From Nothophaeocryptopus gaeumannii (Eukaryota; Ascomycota; Dothideomycetes; Mycosphaerellales; Mycosphaerellaceae): a stretch of DNA of 64,000 nt. The stretch lies in assembly GCA_031771865.1 (NCBI GenBank), contig JASISA010000041.1:1612001-1676000 (forward strand), in the 5' to 3' direction. Of this stretch, positions 53,932 to 64,000 are shown piece after piece (the first letter of the stretch is position 1; the number at the start of each line of letters is the position of its first letter). The position numbers and the translations under genes were made by a program. The notes beneath the pieces are model-generated. The model ran no database searches, was not told the DNA's origin, and saw only the letters and a program-made list of their open reading frames with translations.

Positions 53932-54738
53932 TCACTTCAGATCCCGCTTCTTGGTGTAGACGATCTTGAACTTTCTCAAGTACGGGGCGTTGACAGTGCC
54001 CATCGCGTGCAGCCAATACAAGATGCCTAGTCCGTCTCTCTTGGCGTCGAACAGAGTAGCGTAGAAGGTGAACTTGGAGTAGTAAATTGACAGGACTTCC
54101 GCTCTCCGCGCCTTGCATACTTTCGCGATAGCTAGCTGCCCGACGCTGACAATGCGTTGTCCGCCGATTGCCAGTCTTGGGTAGCTGCCGTTATACTTTC
54201 TTGCATGATGCAGTGGCTCATCGTAGCTTCTGTTCACCCAGAGCATAGTGACTCTCTGGGCAGGCCCACATACTGCTTTCAACCTCCCAATGTACGAGGC
54301 GTCCTTCTTGAGAGGGCAGTAGGTGTCCAGATGCGCCGTTCGCGCCTTCCTCCTCTGCAGCCATTTCTTTGGCTCGCCCTCACTCAGCTCAACTGGCCTG
54401 CGCTCATTCTCACCATGCCGGACCTTTTTGTGATCTCCAAATACAGTTGAGCTGCAGATTCTGCACTGCTCAACTGCCAGGCAGTGGCTGAGATCGTAGA
54501 TTCGATTGCGAAGTTCGGCGGGAAGGTCGAGAAAAGTAGTGGACCTTTTCTTTTCGTCGGCATCAGTGGGTGCGAGGCGATCGAGTTCCAGTCGTTTGAT
54601 CGGGTCTTCAATGCATATGTGGATGTTTTGAAGCTGCTGGACCATGGCGCGGCACTTTCCAAGATCCTGGCGCAGCCGTTGGAGTTCGATGGTCTTCGAG
54701 CAAACGCCAAGCCCGGCGCTAGTCGGCTTTTCTGGCAT
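53932..54738 (-). CDS. F-box-like protein with coiled-coil start
   Basis: A single exon of 268 aa. An N-terminal coil (IELQRLRQDLGKCRAMVQQLQNIHICIE, ~18-45) is followed by STTFLDLPAELRNRIYDL (~66-83), the degenerate F-box-like motif typical of a large family in Dothideomycetes. Then Cys-rich and basic sequence (CRICSSTVFGD) and a helical second half (RVTMLWVNRSYDEPLHHARKYNGSYPRLAIGGQ, EVLSIYYSKFTFYATLFDAKRDGLGILYWL). Such proteins are thought to act as substrate receptors of SCF ligases, but the motif is weak. No signal peptide. Confidence 0.65.
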   Translation of the reverse strand: MPEKPTSAGLGVCSKTIELQRLRQDLGKCRAMVQQLQNIHICIEDPIKRLELDRLAPTDADEKKRSTTFLDLPAELRNRIYDLSHCLAVEQCRICSSTVFGDHKKVRHGENERRPVELSEGEPKKWLQRRKARTAHLDTYCPLKKDASYIGRLKAVCGPAQRVTMLWVNRSYDEPLHHARKYNGSYPRLAIGGQRIVSVGQLAIAKVCKARRAEVLSIYYSKFTFYATLFDAKRDGLGILYWLHAMGTVNAPYLRKFKIVYTKKRDLK

Positions 54739-55648
54739 GTGAAAGAGACATATCGTTTGCTATTGAAGATGCTTTCATGGTCTTCAAAAACAAATCGAGT
54801 CTCATTCATATTGGCTGATTTGGTCCAATGGTAGGGCACGTTTCGGACGCGAAGCGGATCGCTGCCACTCTTCGCGAATGGAATAACAGTGACCCGCCGC
54901 GAAAGCGCATACCGACCGTCTGATTCGGGATGTTGGTTCATTTCCGACAGTCAGCAACTTCTCTTCTTTTTGCCAGATCGTGCCCAACTTAATCGCCCTT
55001 TCTCAACCCTCACATGAAAGCTGAGCCAAAACAAAAAGCCCAACGTTTTTCTCCTTCCCACTAGCCAAACAATGCTCCTTCAAAACGAAAGCCGCCTTCT
55101 TCAAAGCGGTAAAGCGAACCAGACACCGTTCTTGTAGACTTTCATTAAGAGTGCTACAGGGACGATATTAAGCCTTCTCGGCGCGTAATGTAGCTTTAGA
55201 CTCACCCAAGGGAAGGATTTTTGAATTTGCGCCTTCACTGATATGGAATCTTAGTCTACTCTGATTGGACGGGAGTGGTGGGTTGTTTTGATTTCAAGTA
55301 GCTTGTTTTTGAAGGCGCGGGGTTGCATGTGAAAGTGGCGGGCTGGCTGGCTGGCTGGTGGAAGGCGCGTTGTTGGATTGGTCCCCGCCCGGTGGCAACG
55401 TCGTCGGGAGCAGCAGGTAGTCTATGGCATGGTCAAAAGAATGCCCTCAGTCGGGTCCACTTTATCTATGGCCACGAGAAAGAAAGCACGGCGACGCTCA
55501 TCGAGGACTGTTATCACCGTGGATCGGTTCGGGTGGGGAGTCCAGCAGCCTTTTCTATTTCTATTACAACGTCTTCAGTTTGGGTATCATTCAAAGTATA
55601 GGCTGCAGTTCATCGTCCACATCATTCGTCATTACAAGCTGCATCAAT
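54739..55648. other. intergenic; short tetranucleotide repeat
   Basis: About 900 bp between the F-box-like start and the VPS72 stop. Four ggct units lie near 55341-55358. A tRNA-like D-arm (tggtccaatggta) near 54820 has no T-arm and is not called. Confidence 0.5.
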
Positions 55649-57574
55649 TCAAACCGCGGCTTCTGTCTTCACTTCCTCAGCCACAGCAATGCTTGCCTCA
55701 GTCTCATCAGCAACCGGAACGCCAAATCCAGTTGGCACTCCAGTTGCCGGTCTTCCCATACCCCCATACGCAGGTCCCACCCAGGCACCAAGTAGCGAAC
55801 TCCACTGACATCCACCCGCGAGCAATCTTTGGATCATCTTAAACTCCATCAGACCTGAATAAGGCAGTCCAGTCTTCGGATCTCGAAACTTCGCCGGCCA
55901 GGACGTCAGTGCACAGCGTGCTTTTGTCGGCGCAGGAGGCAATTGCGATTCCTTCTTCATTCGCTTGTTCAACCCGGCTATCATGTAGCGAGCCTCTTCA
56001 GGATTGAAAGACGGGTAAGCCAAAGGTAGCAGTGTCAACGCAACTGGATTTGGCTCCAGGGGCGAGTCTTTTGGCGGTTTAGGAGCGCCTCGCTTGCTCG
56101 TACTTGAGACGTCGAGATTCTCAAATTGCTCGAGCATGATCAGAGACCGCTGTGCTTGCTCTTTGATGAGAGGAGCCACTGGCGTGGGCGGCGGCGGCGG
56201 CTGCTGTGGCGTGTTGAGCTGGAACTGGTTGTACCCAGGAGGCCAGCCGTGATACACTTGCGGCGGTGCCGGTGTCGAAGGTCCCGAATTTTGCTCCGTA
56301 GATAGTTGTGTGGCAGGGTTGGGTAGATGGGGAGCACTCGTTGGGCCTGCATTGATTACGGGCGCACTGGGTGTGTACGGACTTGGCTGGACAGGAGGAT
56401 GGCCATGCGTCGGTGCTGATGGTAAAGGATCGGGTTGATTCGCATAGGCATGAATACCATCCAGCCACGATGGCTCGCTGCCCTCTTCGTGGACTGGGGC
56501 CGGAGCGGGAGGTTGCGGTGCAGGTGCAAGCGTTGGCTGAAGAGGCCGACTACCAGCAAATCCAGGAGTGGCCGGAACGGCTGGCACTCCAACGACTGAC
56601 CGTGCTGTCGAGGGTACTTCTGATGACTCGCCAGAATCTCCATTGGTCATAGAAACATCACCGTCCGCGGAGTGAGCTCCATCTTCCTTCGCCTCCTCTT
56701 TAAGATCTTCAACTCTTCGACTCCCGTGTATCCTTTTGTCCTTAATATCGTTACCCACCCAAAGCACACTCCCGCTCCAGTGCCGTATGACAGGGCCATC
56801 CAGACCGCGCTTCCTCTTTGCTGCTAGCGCTTCTTCCCGTAACCGCTGTCTTTCCGCTTCCTCCCTCTCCCATCTCCCAAACTCCTTTGCCGTTTCCCTC
56901 TCTATCCTGGCAGCCTTCTCAAAGCGCTCCTCCTGGGTCAGCTCCGCGCGTTTGTTGAACTTCTCCCGTTGCTGGTGTTGTGCCATGATCTTCTTCTGCT
57001 TCTCTGATCGCTTATTGCTCTCCCTCAAATTCGCATGCACCAACTCTCGATTCGCAACAGCAGACCCTCTTGAAGACTGCCGTACTGGCATATCCGCAGC
57101 AGTTGGCAACCAATTTGACCTCTCGCTCTTCTTCTTTGGCCGTACTGGCGCCCCATCCTCCGTCTTCACATCATCTGCCAACTTGACCTTCTTTTTCTTC
57201 TGCCACGCAGGTAGGCGCATCTTCGCTTCCTCCATCTTGCGCTTCTTCCGTTGCTGTGCCCGCTCGGCTTTCTTCAGCTCTTTCTCCCCTTCGAGATCCT
57301 CCGTCTCGCCTTCCTTTGGCGGGCCTGCATCGTCCTCGTCACCAGACGAGCTCATCGCATCGTCGTCATCGCGGTCGTCGCCAACATAGTCGCCTTGGTC
57401 CTCCTCATCCTCGGCAAGTAGCTCCTTCTGTAGCTCTTCATCGTCGAGATTCTGGCGAAGGGTCGCATACAGGTTTCCGGCTGTTGCTCGCTTCGCGCGC
57501 GTGGCGATGAGGCCTGTAGTTGAGACGTCCTCGCCGCTCTCCAATCCAGAATCTGACATGTCGACGTCCGACAT
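55649..57574 (-). CDS. VPS72: YL1/VPS72 chromatin-remodelling subunit
   Basis: A single exon of 641 aa. The N-terminus has the YL1 signature SGLESGEDVSTTGLIATRAKRATAGNLYATLRQNLDDEELQKELLAEDEEDQGDYVGD (~9-65), which binds H2A.Z-H2B dimers. A charged coil follows (~95-260: KKAERAQQRKKRKMEE; EREEAERQRLREEALAAKRKRG). A Pro/Ala/Gln-rich disordered middle (~320-490) contains many P runs. The C-terminal YL1_C domain is around ~560-600 (CALTSWPAKFRDPKTGLPYSGLMEFKMIQRLL). VPS72 is part of SWR1 (and a related complex) that exchanges H2A for H2A.Z. The start Met at 57574 fits the conserved N-terminal motif. Confidence 0.9.
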   Translation of the reverse strand: MSDVDMSDSGLESGEDVSTTGLIATRAKRATAGNLYATLRQNLDDEELQKELLAEDEEDQGDYVGDDRDDDDAMSSSGDEDDAGPPKEGETEDLEGEKELKKAERAQQRKKRKMEEAKMRLPAWQKKKKVKLADDVKTEDGAPVRPKKKSERSNWLPTAADMPVRQSSRGSAVANRELVHANLRESNKRSEKQKKIMAQHQQREKFNKRAELTQEERFEKAARIERETAKEFGRWEREEAERQRLREEALAAKRKRGLDGPVIRHWSGSVLWVGNDIKDKRIHGSRRVEDLKEEAKEDGAHSADGDVSMTNGDSGESSEVPSTARSVVGVPAVPATPGFAGSRPLQPTLAPAPQPPAPAPVHEEGSEPSWLDGIHAYANQPDPLPSAPTHGHPPVQPSPYTPSAPVINAGPTSAPHLPNPATQLSTEQNSGPSTPAPPQVYHGWPPGYNQFQLNTPQQPPPPPTPVAPLIKEQAQRSLIMLEQFENLDVSSTSKRGAPKPPKDSPLEPNPVALTLLPLAYPSFNPEEARYMIAGLNKRMKKESQLPPAPTKARCALTSWPAKFRDPKTGLPYSGLMEFKMIQRLLAGGCQWSSLLGAWVGPAYGGMGRPATGVPTGFGVPVADETEASIAVAEEVKTEAAV

Positions 57575-58391
57575 GGTGGCATTTGGTGCACGTAGAAACG
57601 CGATGATGTTTCCCAGAATTGAAAGCGCGAAGATCTGAGGTTCGAGATGGAGACCGGCAAAACCTTTCTCCGTGCCTTACTCTTTCTCGCAGCAGGATAT
57701 CAAGATACAGCCAGCATCAAGCAACCCCACACCGACAACAAGACACGACGAAATGCTAGAGCAAACGATGGCCGAAAATTGCTAGGCTATGTTTGATCTT
57801 TCAGTGTATCTCTCTCAAGCGAATCTCGAGCACTACCTGATCGGTCTCTAGTATAGGCAAGATGATCGGCCGCTCTGAAGAAAGAACAGTCAACAGTGCC
57901 TACAGTAGAACGTTTACATTTCCTACCTCTTGATACCTGACTGGCTTTTCGAGCAATAAACCTGTCACGGATCGGCCACCTCTTGCATTGAGACTTCACC
58001 ACGATAGCAGCTAGCAGATATCGTTGGCATGATACTTCAGTAATCGATGGAGAATGCGGACATGAGGGCCACATCCGGCCGACGCGGTGCAATCAAGACC
58101 CGACTGCTTCGCATTCGCGGCTTCGATCTCAAAGGAATTGTGTCTAAGGAGCACAAGATCGAGCGATGTGAGGTGAACGAGCAAGTCGGACATTCCATAC
58201 TCCGGGTCTTGGCGTGCCATTGGAGTGAGGTCCGGGGACAGTCGCCGGTTGTGACGACACGACTTCCCAGCTGCCAGAGCTCCAAACAACCTCACGCGTA
58301 GAAAGGCCAGCTGTGCCGCGTGGAAGACATGTATATGTAGGTCAACATACCAGATCTTTCCTCTCTCAATCCTCCATACTACTCGATCAAG
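57575..58391. other. divergent promoter region
   Basis: About 800 bp between VPS72 (-) and the membrane-protein gene (+). Nothing else recognised. Confidence 0.5.
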
Positions 58392-59424
58392 ATGACCCTC
58401 CTAACCTCCCTCCTCCACGCAACAAACTACCGCAACCCCTTCCTCCGCACCCTCATCCCCTCCATCGGCCTCTCCTTCGGCATCCAAGCCGCCGTAGCAA
58501 TCCCCTCCATCCTCTTCCAAACCGAACGCTTCTACGACCTCTCCGGCTCTCTCACCTACATCTCATGCGCAGCCCTCTCGCTCTACCTCCCCACCATCCG
58601 CGCTCGCCTGGCAACCGGTCCTGGCTCTACCGCACCATCATGGCTGAGTCTCCTGGCTAGTTTGATGAGCAAGGGAGGTGTGAATGCATGGAATTGGAGA
58701 CAGGTGGTCCTGTCCGCGGCCGTGACAATCTGGGCTACTCGATTGGGCAGTTTCCTGTTTTCGAGGATTACGGCTGAGGATGGGAAGGACAGTCGATTCG
58801 ACAATATCCGCAGCAGTCCATTGAAGTTTGGAGGCGCGTTTTTCGCACAGGCGACTTGGGTGTCTCTCTGTCTGCTTCCGGTCCTGGCGATCAACAGTAT
58901 CCCGGCGACGACACTTTCCGCATTGCCGTTCTTGACGATTACGGATGTGATTGGGGTGTTACTGTATGTGGGCGGCATTGTGTTTGAGGCTACGGCGGAT
59001 AGGCAGAAGAGTCAGTGGATGAAGGAGAAGAAGGAAAAGAAGCATAGTGAGGACTTCCTGACCCGTGGACTATGGAGCAAGAGCAGACATCCGAACTACT
59101 TTGGAGAGTCCACACTTTGGACGGGTATCGCAACAACGGCCGCAGGTGTCATGATGAGCAGCGTTGGACAGGCTGGTATGGGTTTGAGTGGAAGTGGCAT
59201 CAGCAGAATCGGAGCGCTTGCCATGGCTGCTGTCAGCCCAGCGTTTGTGACTTTCTTGCTGTTCAAGGTTTGTTGATCTGGTGAACTTGAAGGGTCCAGT
59301 GCTAATGTGAGGCTAGGTCTCTGGGATTCCATTGTCTGAGAACAAGTATGACAAGCGCTATGGCGATCGAAAGGACTACCAGGAGTGGAAGAAGAACACG
59401 CCAATGTTCTTCCCAAAGCTATAA
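58392..59424 (+). CDS. DUF1295/steroid-5-alpha-reductase-like membrane protein
   Basis: Exons 58392-59267 and 59317-59424, with a 49-nt GTTTGT...GCTAG intron, encode 327 aa. About six membrane segments cover ~20-240 (for example LIPSIGLSFGIQAAVAIPSILF, FAQATWVSLCLLPVLAINSIPA, DVIGVLLYVGGIVFEATADRQK). The C-terminal motif LWSKSRHPNYFGESTLWTG (~228) is the NADPH-binding signature of the 5-alpha-reductase/isoprenylcysteine-methyltransferase superfamily. Exon 2 adds VSGIPLSENKYDKRYGDRKDYQEWKKNTPMFF, the normal family end; without it the frame would stop after VC. Role and substrate of the DUF1295 branch are not established; ER location likely. Confidence 0.85.
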
Positions 59425-59530
59425 CGTACTGGCTCTCATGAGGAGATAGTGAAGTTGGCTACTACAATGTAATGATATAGATGTTGGATTTCTCTCGCAC
59501 TTCGCTTCAGCTTCCTTGCATCTGCTCTCA

Positions 59531-60154
59531 CTACCTCGCTGATGCTTGGCAGGAGCGACAGGTTGTGTACTTTTCGATGCGCTCAGCGTCCCAGCCGGGA
59601 CAAAGCACCTCGTCAATGATCCGCTCAGCCATAGTCACGGCACGCAGACCGATCTGCTTTTCGCTTCTCAGAGTGCCAATCTCCTGGGCACGCAGATCGT
59701 ACCAGCACATCCCTGGCAGATGCTCCATATTGGTCGAGCTGACATGGACTCCGACACAGCCCGAAGGTCCAACAACGAACGTCCCATACAGATGCTCCGT
59801 AGGTGACGCTGCGAATCGAATCGTGAGTTTCTTTGCCGTCGTACGAACTCTTCCCCAGGTCTCGCTTTCCCAGCGGCCACAAACCGCGGAGAAGGACGTG
59901 CGGCGGGATTCGTGAATCGTGATCGGATTCTGGCTCCAGAATATGGAGTTGACGTCGGCATAGAATTGACGGCAGACGGTAGAGATATTTCTGGGCAGCT
60001 GTCGAGAACCGTGCCGCAGCAGCTCGGCCGTGTCGTTGGGACTTTCTTGGTGGAAGCAGAGGGAGATTTTTCGGTCGTCTGGGACTAAAGCAGCGAGGAT
60101 CCTATGTCGGAGCTCTGGCGGCAGGCTGAAGAGGCGGGATACCTGGGATGCCAT
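59531..60154 (-). CDS. F-box-like hypothetical protein
   Basis: A single exon of 207 aa starting MASQVSRLFSLPPELRHRILAALVPDD, again the short LPxELR motif of fungal F-box-like families. The rest (NISTVCRQFYADVNSIFWSQNPITIHESRR..., RFAASPTEHLYGTFVV) resembles the continuing helix-strand pattern of those proteins. It is truncated compared with typical F-box proteins and lacks recognisable LRR or WD repeats. Its stop is only 106 bp from the stop of the previous gene (convergent). Confidence 0.6.
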   Translation of the reverse strand: MASQVSRLFSLPPELRHRILAALVPDDRKISLCFHQESPNDTAELLRHGSRQLPRNISTVCRQFYADVNSIFWSQNPITIHESRRTSFSAVCGRWESETWGRVRTTAKKLTIRFAASPTEHLYGTFVVGPSGCVGVHVSSTNMEHLPGMCWYDLRAQEIGTLRSEKQIGLRAVTMAERIIDEVLCPGWDAERIEKYTTCRSCQASAR

Positions 60155-60644
60155 TGTCGTTGAGGTGTTGAAATGCGGTTTTTGACAACGCGACGATCAG
60201 ACAAATGAACTGCTCTTGAGGTTGCAGCAGCAAACAAGTCGCTGTTGCACAAAAGTAGAACTCCAGGCTTTTGTCGTACAAGGCGAGCATGAGACCTCGA
60301 CATAGCTCTCACACAACTCGTCGCTCTCAAACTTCAAGTCCAAGATCGCAATGCGCACAAGAGTATACGGAAGCTTACTTTCCCTATATTCTTCGGTACT
60401 ATTCAACATCTTGTATACCTTCTTTGTTTTGCTTCCAATGTTTACTCAAAAGCTTGAGTAAACAACGCATTGTCATTCACGTCGTTCACATAGCGACACT
60501 TTGGCCACCCGACACACCAAGCTTACCCAAGTCGCCCCCTCCAAGTTTCAAGCTCGTCTTCTCTCTACGAACACATACATAAGCCCATACATAAGCACAT
60601 ACACAAATACGGGAGAAGAAAACAGCCTGACGGAAGATTAGGAG
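60155..60644. other. divergent promoter region
   Basis: About 490 bp upstream of both the F-box-like gene (-) and the gene at 60645 (+). Repeats of acata/cataca near 60585 are short; nothing functional recognised. Confidence 0.5.
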
Positions 60645-61401
60645 ATGTATGACGCCGACTTCCAGTGGGACGAGGAGCCCGTGCAAGTCCCCTCTGGGGT
60701 CTTGCGATTTGTGAAGCTGGCACTTCATCCACAAGCCCAACATGATCATGCAAATGGTGGCATTGATGAAGTGGCAGAAGCAGGTGATGGGTATGACTCC
60801 AGCGAGGAAATGTACGGGGCCATGGGCGGCGGAGATGATGAGATGGACCTCGACGCTGCACCCATTTGCCAGGCGTACGAGGAGAGTCTAAACGACGAGA
60901 TCGAGGCGAGATCCTTTCAGGCCTCGATTCCGACTTTGCAACCTCCTAACGCTCAAGCAGGATCCCAGAACCTTCGCCGAGGGCACTTCGGCCACCCACG
61001 CGCCACTCACTCGTGTAGACGAAGACAATGCTCACGCTATCATCGCGCACTTCTAGGCTGGCCACAGGAATCCCGCAAGCCTGCTCCCGCGTCGAATCGT
61101 TCCGAAGTTCGTGTCACAGAAGGGTACTATCGAGAAAGTCCCTTTTGAACAGTGGCCGCGCGGCCTCGTGGTGGCTCTCGCGGACCTGGCACGACGCTGC
61201 GATGCTACAGAAGCAGCAGAGCGACTCACAAAGCTCTTCGACGGCCGGACTTCCTTCTACCCAGGGCTTGAGTCGTACCTGAATGCCCAAGATGTGGAGC
61301 AAGCCAGCAAGGACGCGAAGAGAGCAGGGAAGGGTCAGTGTCACATGACGAGCGATGGACGTAACAATGGTGGGTATTGATTACAGATAACGGCGGCGTA
61401 A
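60645..61401 (+). CDS. hypothetical acidic protein, exon structure uncertain
   Basis: The first part from ATG 60645 is acidic and convincing (MYDADFQWDEEPVQVPSGVLRF; DSSEEMYGAMGGGDDEMDLDAAPIC). Downstream, around 61111, another frame encodes a folded-looking segment (KGTIEKVPFEQWPRG, then LVVALADLARRCDATEAAERL). A consistent model uses introns 60875-60920 (GTACGA...TTTCAG, 46 nt), an optional 42-nt one near 61017-61058 (GTAGAC...CTAG) that removes an in-frame TAG, and 61334-61386 (GTCAGT...TTACAG), ending at TAA 61399. The 42-nt intron is at the lower size limit. Alternative: one base indel near 60960. No family recognised. Confidence 0.4.
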
Positions 61402-61668
61402 GGGGCGCTTCGGGAGGCGAGAGTGGATGGGAAGGTTGCAAAAGCGCTAGGAAATGATTGACTCGAGCGATCCCTATCGTCCATCGTCGATCGAAGCCTA
61501 GATTGTTTGTGGGCATTGTTATGCTGGCGGCTTGTCTGTTTGGTTTGAGTAAGGCCATGAGACTGTACTTGCCGACCATAGTCATTGACAAATTCGAGGA
61601 TCGGGAAGCGCCTCGGCCAGGTCATCCTCGTCTCCTTTCTTTACATTTCTTGTGAGACCTACAACAGC

Positions 61669-61809
61669 CCCACGAACATTCCAATTCCAAGCCAGAGCAT
61701 ACCCTCCATCTTCCCTATCATGACCTTATTAGCAACACCAGTGTAAGGCTGAGCCTCACTCCCTGAAGCCACAGCATCTGGATTCGTTCCAGAAGCAGAG
61801 TTGAAGACA
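61669..61809 (-). other. possible GPI-anchor signal in another frame behind the Ser/Thr-rich gene
   Basis: Just past the stop of the Ser/Thr-rich gene, a +1 frame reads VFNSASGTNPDAVASGSEA and ends in a hydrophobic tail (GMLWLGIGMFVGLL) at TAG 61669-61671. This is the form of a GPI-anchor signal. The stop at 61810 sits in the run GGAAAG; one A less would connect the frames. Confidence 0.4.
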
Positions 61810-63297
61810 CTACTTTCCTGGCCTATGCTCTGAGGCCGGATTGATGCCTCCCATGATATAGCTGCCCATATTCGTCGTTCCCGCGGGGTTTGCAGTCGCA
61901 GTAGAAGTTAGAGTCAGCCTTGTAGATGAGGACGTGATGGTGGTCGTGACAAGGTAAGTCGACGGCATCTGCAGGGCTGGGTATGCCGTAGCAGTGGATA
62001 TCAATGTTTGAGTGCTAGAGCCCGACGTGATCGTTGTTGTGACCTCGTAAGTGGATGGGTTACCAGCAGCAGGGTTTCCAAAAAAGCCTCGTGGTGTTGC
62101 TGATCCTAGGTCAGGAGAGTTTGATATCGGCGTCTGTGTTGCACCTCCAGTACGTGCTTCCGAAGCTGATGAAGAAGGTGCGCCCCCTTGGGAAGGAGAC
62201 GGAGTATTTGGAGCAGAGACGGGCAGAGGAGTGACTTGGGATGATGGCGGGAGCACTTGGCTCGGGTTTGTAGTAGCAGGTGATAATGTCGGAGTAGGTG
62301 ACGCTGGTTGATTGATGGCACTGCCAGTAGGCTCTGGATGGCCTGGCAAAGAGGTTGTTACGGCATCACCCGTGACTGTCGGGCCCTTGTTGATGCCAGT
62401 CCGAGTAGCTTTTGGTGTCACGGTGGTAAGGAATATCATCGTGGCCGTGGATCCGGGCACAGTAATTGTGAGAGTGATCGTGGTTTCTGTAGGGCAACTT
62501 GGAGGAAATGATAGTGAGGAATTCAATTGTCGTTCTTCGTTCCTTGGTCTAAAAGCCACCTTTCGTCCAGGTCCATCAGTGGCGCTGCTTGGGATTACTG
62601 TCGAGACAATAGTTGATACGAAAGTCGACGCAGGAAGAGTGACAGTGGTTGTGGCGGTCTTCGTAACAGTCGGTGAAGGACAATTGGGAGGAACTGAAGT
62701 GGTTGAAGTCGTTGAAGTGCAGGAGGGCGTGCTCTTGACAGAACGGTAGCAGGAGGCAGGGTTGATTCCACTAAGCTGGCCAACGACGGTGCTCAGACTG
62801 TCCAAGTACTCCATGATCTGTGTAGGGATGGCAGTGGTGGACTCTGAAGTCTCGTTGGTTTCAACTGGCACAATCAGGCCGCTCTCGGCGGGTACGACGG
62901 GGAGTGCCAACTCCGTGTAGTTGCTCAACGAGCCCAGACAAGCGCTGGTACCGGTCGAAAGCCCAGTTGGAGCAGGAGGAAATGCATAGCTGAAGGAGCT
63001 GTAGGCGATGTAGGTCGTCGGATATGTGCTATGTTGTGTCAGAGATGAGATTTGGCCCAACAAGCGGTACCAGGCCACTTACAAAGTGTATCCACCTTCC
63101 ACCCAGGTAAAATCATCTGGTGAGATGTCCGCAGATTGGATGGAATAGCTAGTAGTGGAACTGCCGTTGGGATACAGTGTTACGTGTGGAATGACCGTTG
63201 GGGTATGCGTAGCGGTATAGGCTACTTCGTAGGGAGGGGTGATGACAGAAGAGCGGCCATCGAATAGACAAGGCACGCAAAGGCTGGAGCATGCCAT
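61810..63297 (-). CDS. Ser/Thr-rich cell-surface-like protein, C-terminus uncertain
   Basis: Exons 63083-63297 and 61810-63028, with a 54-nt GTAAGT...CATAG intron, give 477 aa. Exon 1 (MACSSLCVPCLFDGRSS...) lacks a typical signal peptide, although the body is that of a wall or surface protein: four Cys near the start, then Thr/Ser/Pro-rich sequence with repeated motifs such as STYEVTTTITSGSSTQTLISTATAYPA and STYLVTTTITSSSTRLTLTSTATANPA (~410-465), and an NX[ST] site. A frame just behind the stop encodes a GPI-type tail (see adjacent entry). A missing signal peptide could mean an upstream exon; an in-frame TGA stands directly before the Met. Confidence 0.6.
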
Positions 63298-64000
63298 TGC
63301 TCAAAGCAGCGAGATTGCTGTATCGATAGCAATGTATCAGAGCTGCAATTGACTCAAAGAAGCTCGGAATCCAATTTCCATTCTCATCTCTCAATCTGTT
63401 CAGGGACGATGCGTCTGGTGCCGGGGCAAGGCTCGCATAAAGAGGGCTGGATCGCTTTAAGGCTGCGAGACGGCCATCTGGCTTCGTCTCTAGTGTTCTG
63501 TCGAGGTTTGCCCTTCAAATGATCAAAGATGTAGTGCGCAGCTCGACTGAGTGGCTTGCCAGCCATTGGCGGAAGACGCAGCTGAGCCAGCCGGAAGCGG
63601 TTGCAAGCTTCCTGAGTGAGTGCATTGACTTGCGAAGCCTTGAGATAGGATGGCTTCCGACGCAGCTTGGAGCCATATGAAGGCGGTATCGTCACTTTGA
63701 ACCAATAGAGAAGCTCATGGGCAGCTATCGCACACGGTAGTGTATGCACGCACGGGCCCGAAAATTCATCCTGTAAGGCTGTACAAGTCAAAAAGGTACT
63801 TTATAAGCCACATTTGCTTGGCAGTCGCTGCGAATGGTCGAAGAGCTGCAAAGGAGCTGTTACGCTGTTCTAGACCATGCAGACGTCTGCAAGTGCGGGA
63901 GCCGTGCTGGCCTTCTGTATTCCGTGCGCGCGGTTCCCAGGTAGATGGGCGTTGTCCGGCTTTCAAGCTTTCCCTGTCAGGCTGTCCTCCACAGACGAGG
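63298..64000. other. no supported gene; one weak minus-strand frame
   Basis: A 135-codon frame (63384-63791, -) with a helix-like segment (ALTQEACNRFRLAQLRLPPMAG) is open but shows no recognised family, so it is left as a possibility only. The rest shows nothing. Confidence 0.4.

Noticed and set aside
54811..54885. tRNA-like sequence (tttggtccaatggtagggc) resembling a D-arm
   Set aside because: No plausible 7-nt anticodon loop on a 5-bp stem and no T-arm (GTTCRA) at the right distance.

Overview
The window is nuclear DNA of a filamentous ascomycete. Genes are compact and single-copy, most have zero to three short introns (about 46-108 nt, GTRNGY-type donors, YAG acceptors), and the recognisable products are fungal or general eukaryotic (tafazzin, CSN6, ISY1, VPS72, squalene epoxidase, a GH55 glucanase, a dynactin-like subunit). 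Protein style (Ser/Thr-rich disordered proteins, short 'LPxELR-IY' F-box-like proteins) fits Dothideomycetes such as Mycosphaerellales, but that placement is inference. No rRNA, convincing tRNA or CRISPR array was found.

Layout. 1-3.6 kb: the 3' part of a large nonribosomal-peptide-synthetase-like gene with the architecture of epsilon-poly-L-lysine synthetases (adenylation, carrier, then three hexapeptide-repeat domains embedded between membrane segments). 4.1-10.3 kb: a CtBP-type 2-hydroxyacid dehydrogenase, a NOSIP-like E3, tafazzin and an RBR-like zinc-binding protein. 12.3-20.5 kb: two unknown low-complexity proteins, CSN6 with an open Gly-rich extension behind its TAG stop, a 122-bp tandem duplication and a small coiled-coil protein. 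21.5-24.1 kb: an MFS transporter and a class II aldolase, adjacent and co-oriented, each with a broken frame. 24.4-32.6 kb: unknown proteins, a dynactin p24/RO10-like protein, a vacuolar amino-acid transporter and a peroxisomal carrier. 32.7-41.3 kb: secreted GH55 glucanase, an IAH1-type esterase, a 345-bp TA-flanked inverted-repeat element, and a type II P-type ATPase. 43.2-53.2 kb: ISY1, a secreted L-amino-acid oxidase, a ZIP zinc transporter, an ankyrin protein and ERG1. 53.9-63.3 kb: F-box-like proteins, VPS72, a steroid-reductase-like membrane protein, an uncertain multi-exon gene and a Ser/Thr-rich surface protein.

Most genes are ordinary housekeeping genes without an obvious shared pathway. 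The candidate for something exciting is the poly-lysine-synthetase-like enzyme at the left edge; its adenylation-domain pocket, read by hand alignment, resembles the lysine code. Four gene models (MFS, aldolase, Ser/Thr-rich protein, the gene at 60.6 kb) need a frame change that ordinary splicing does not explain well. Several breaks lie in short homopolymer or dinucleotide runs, so sequencing or assembly indels must be excluded before calling pseudogenes.
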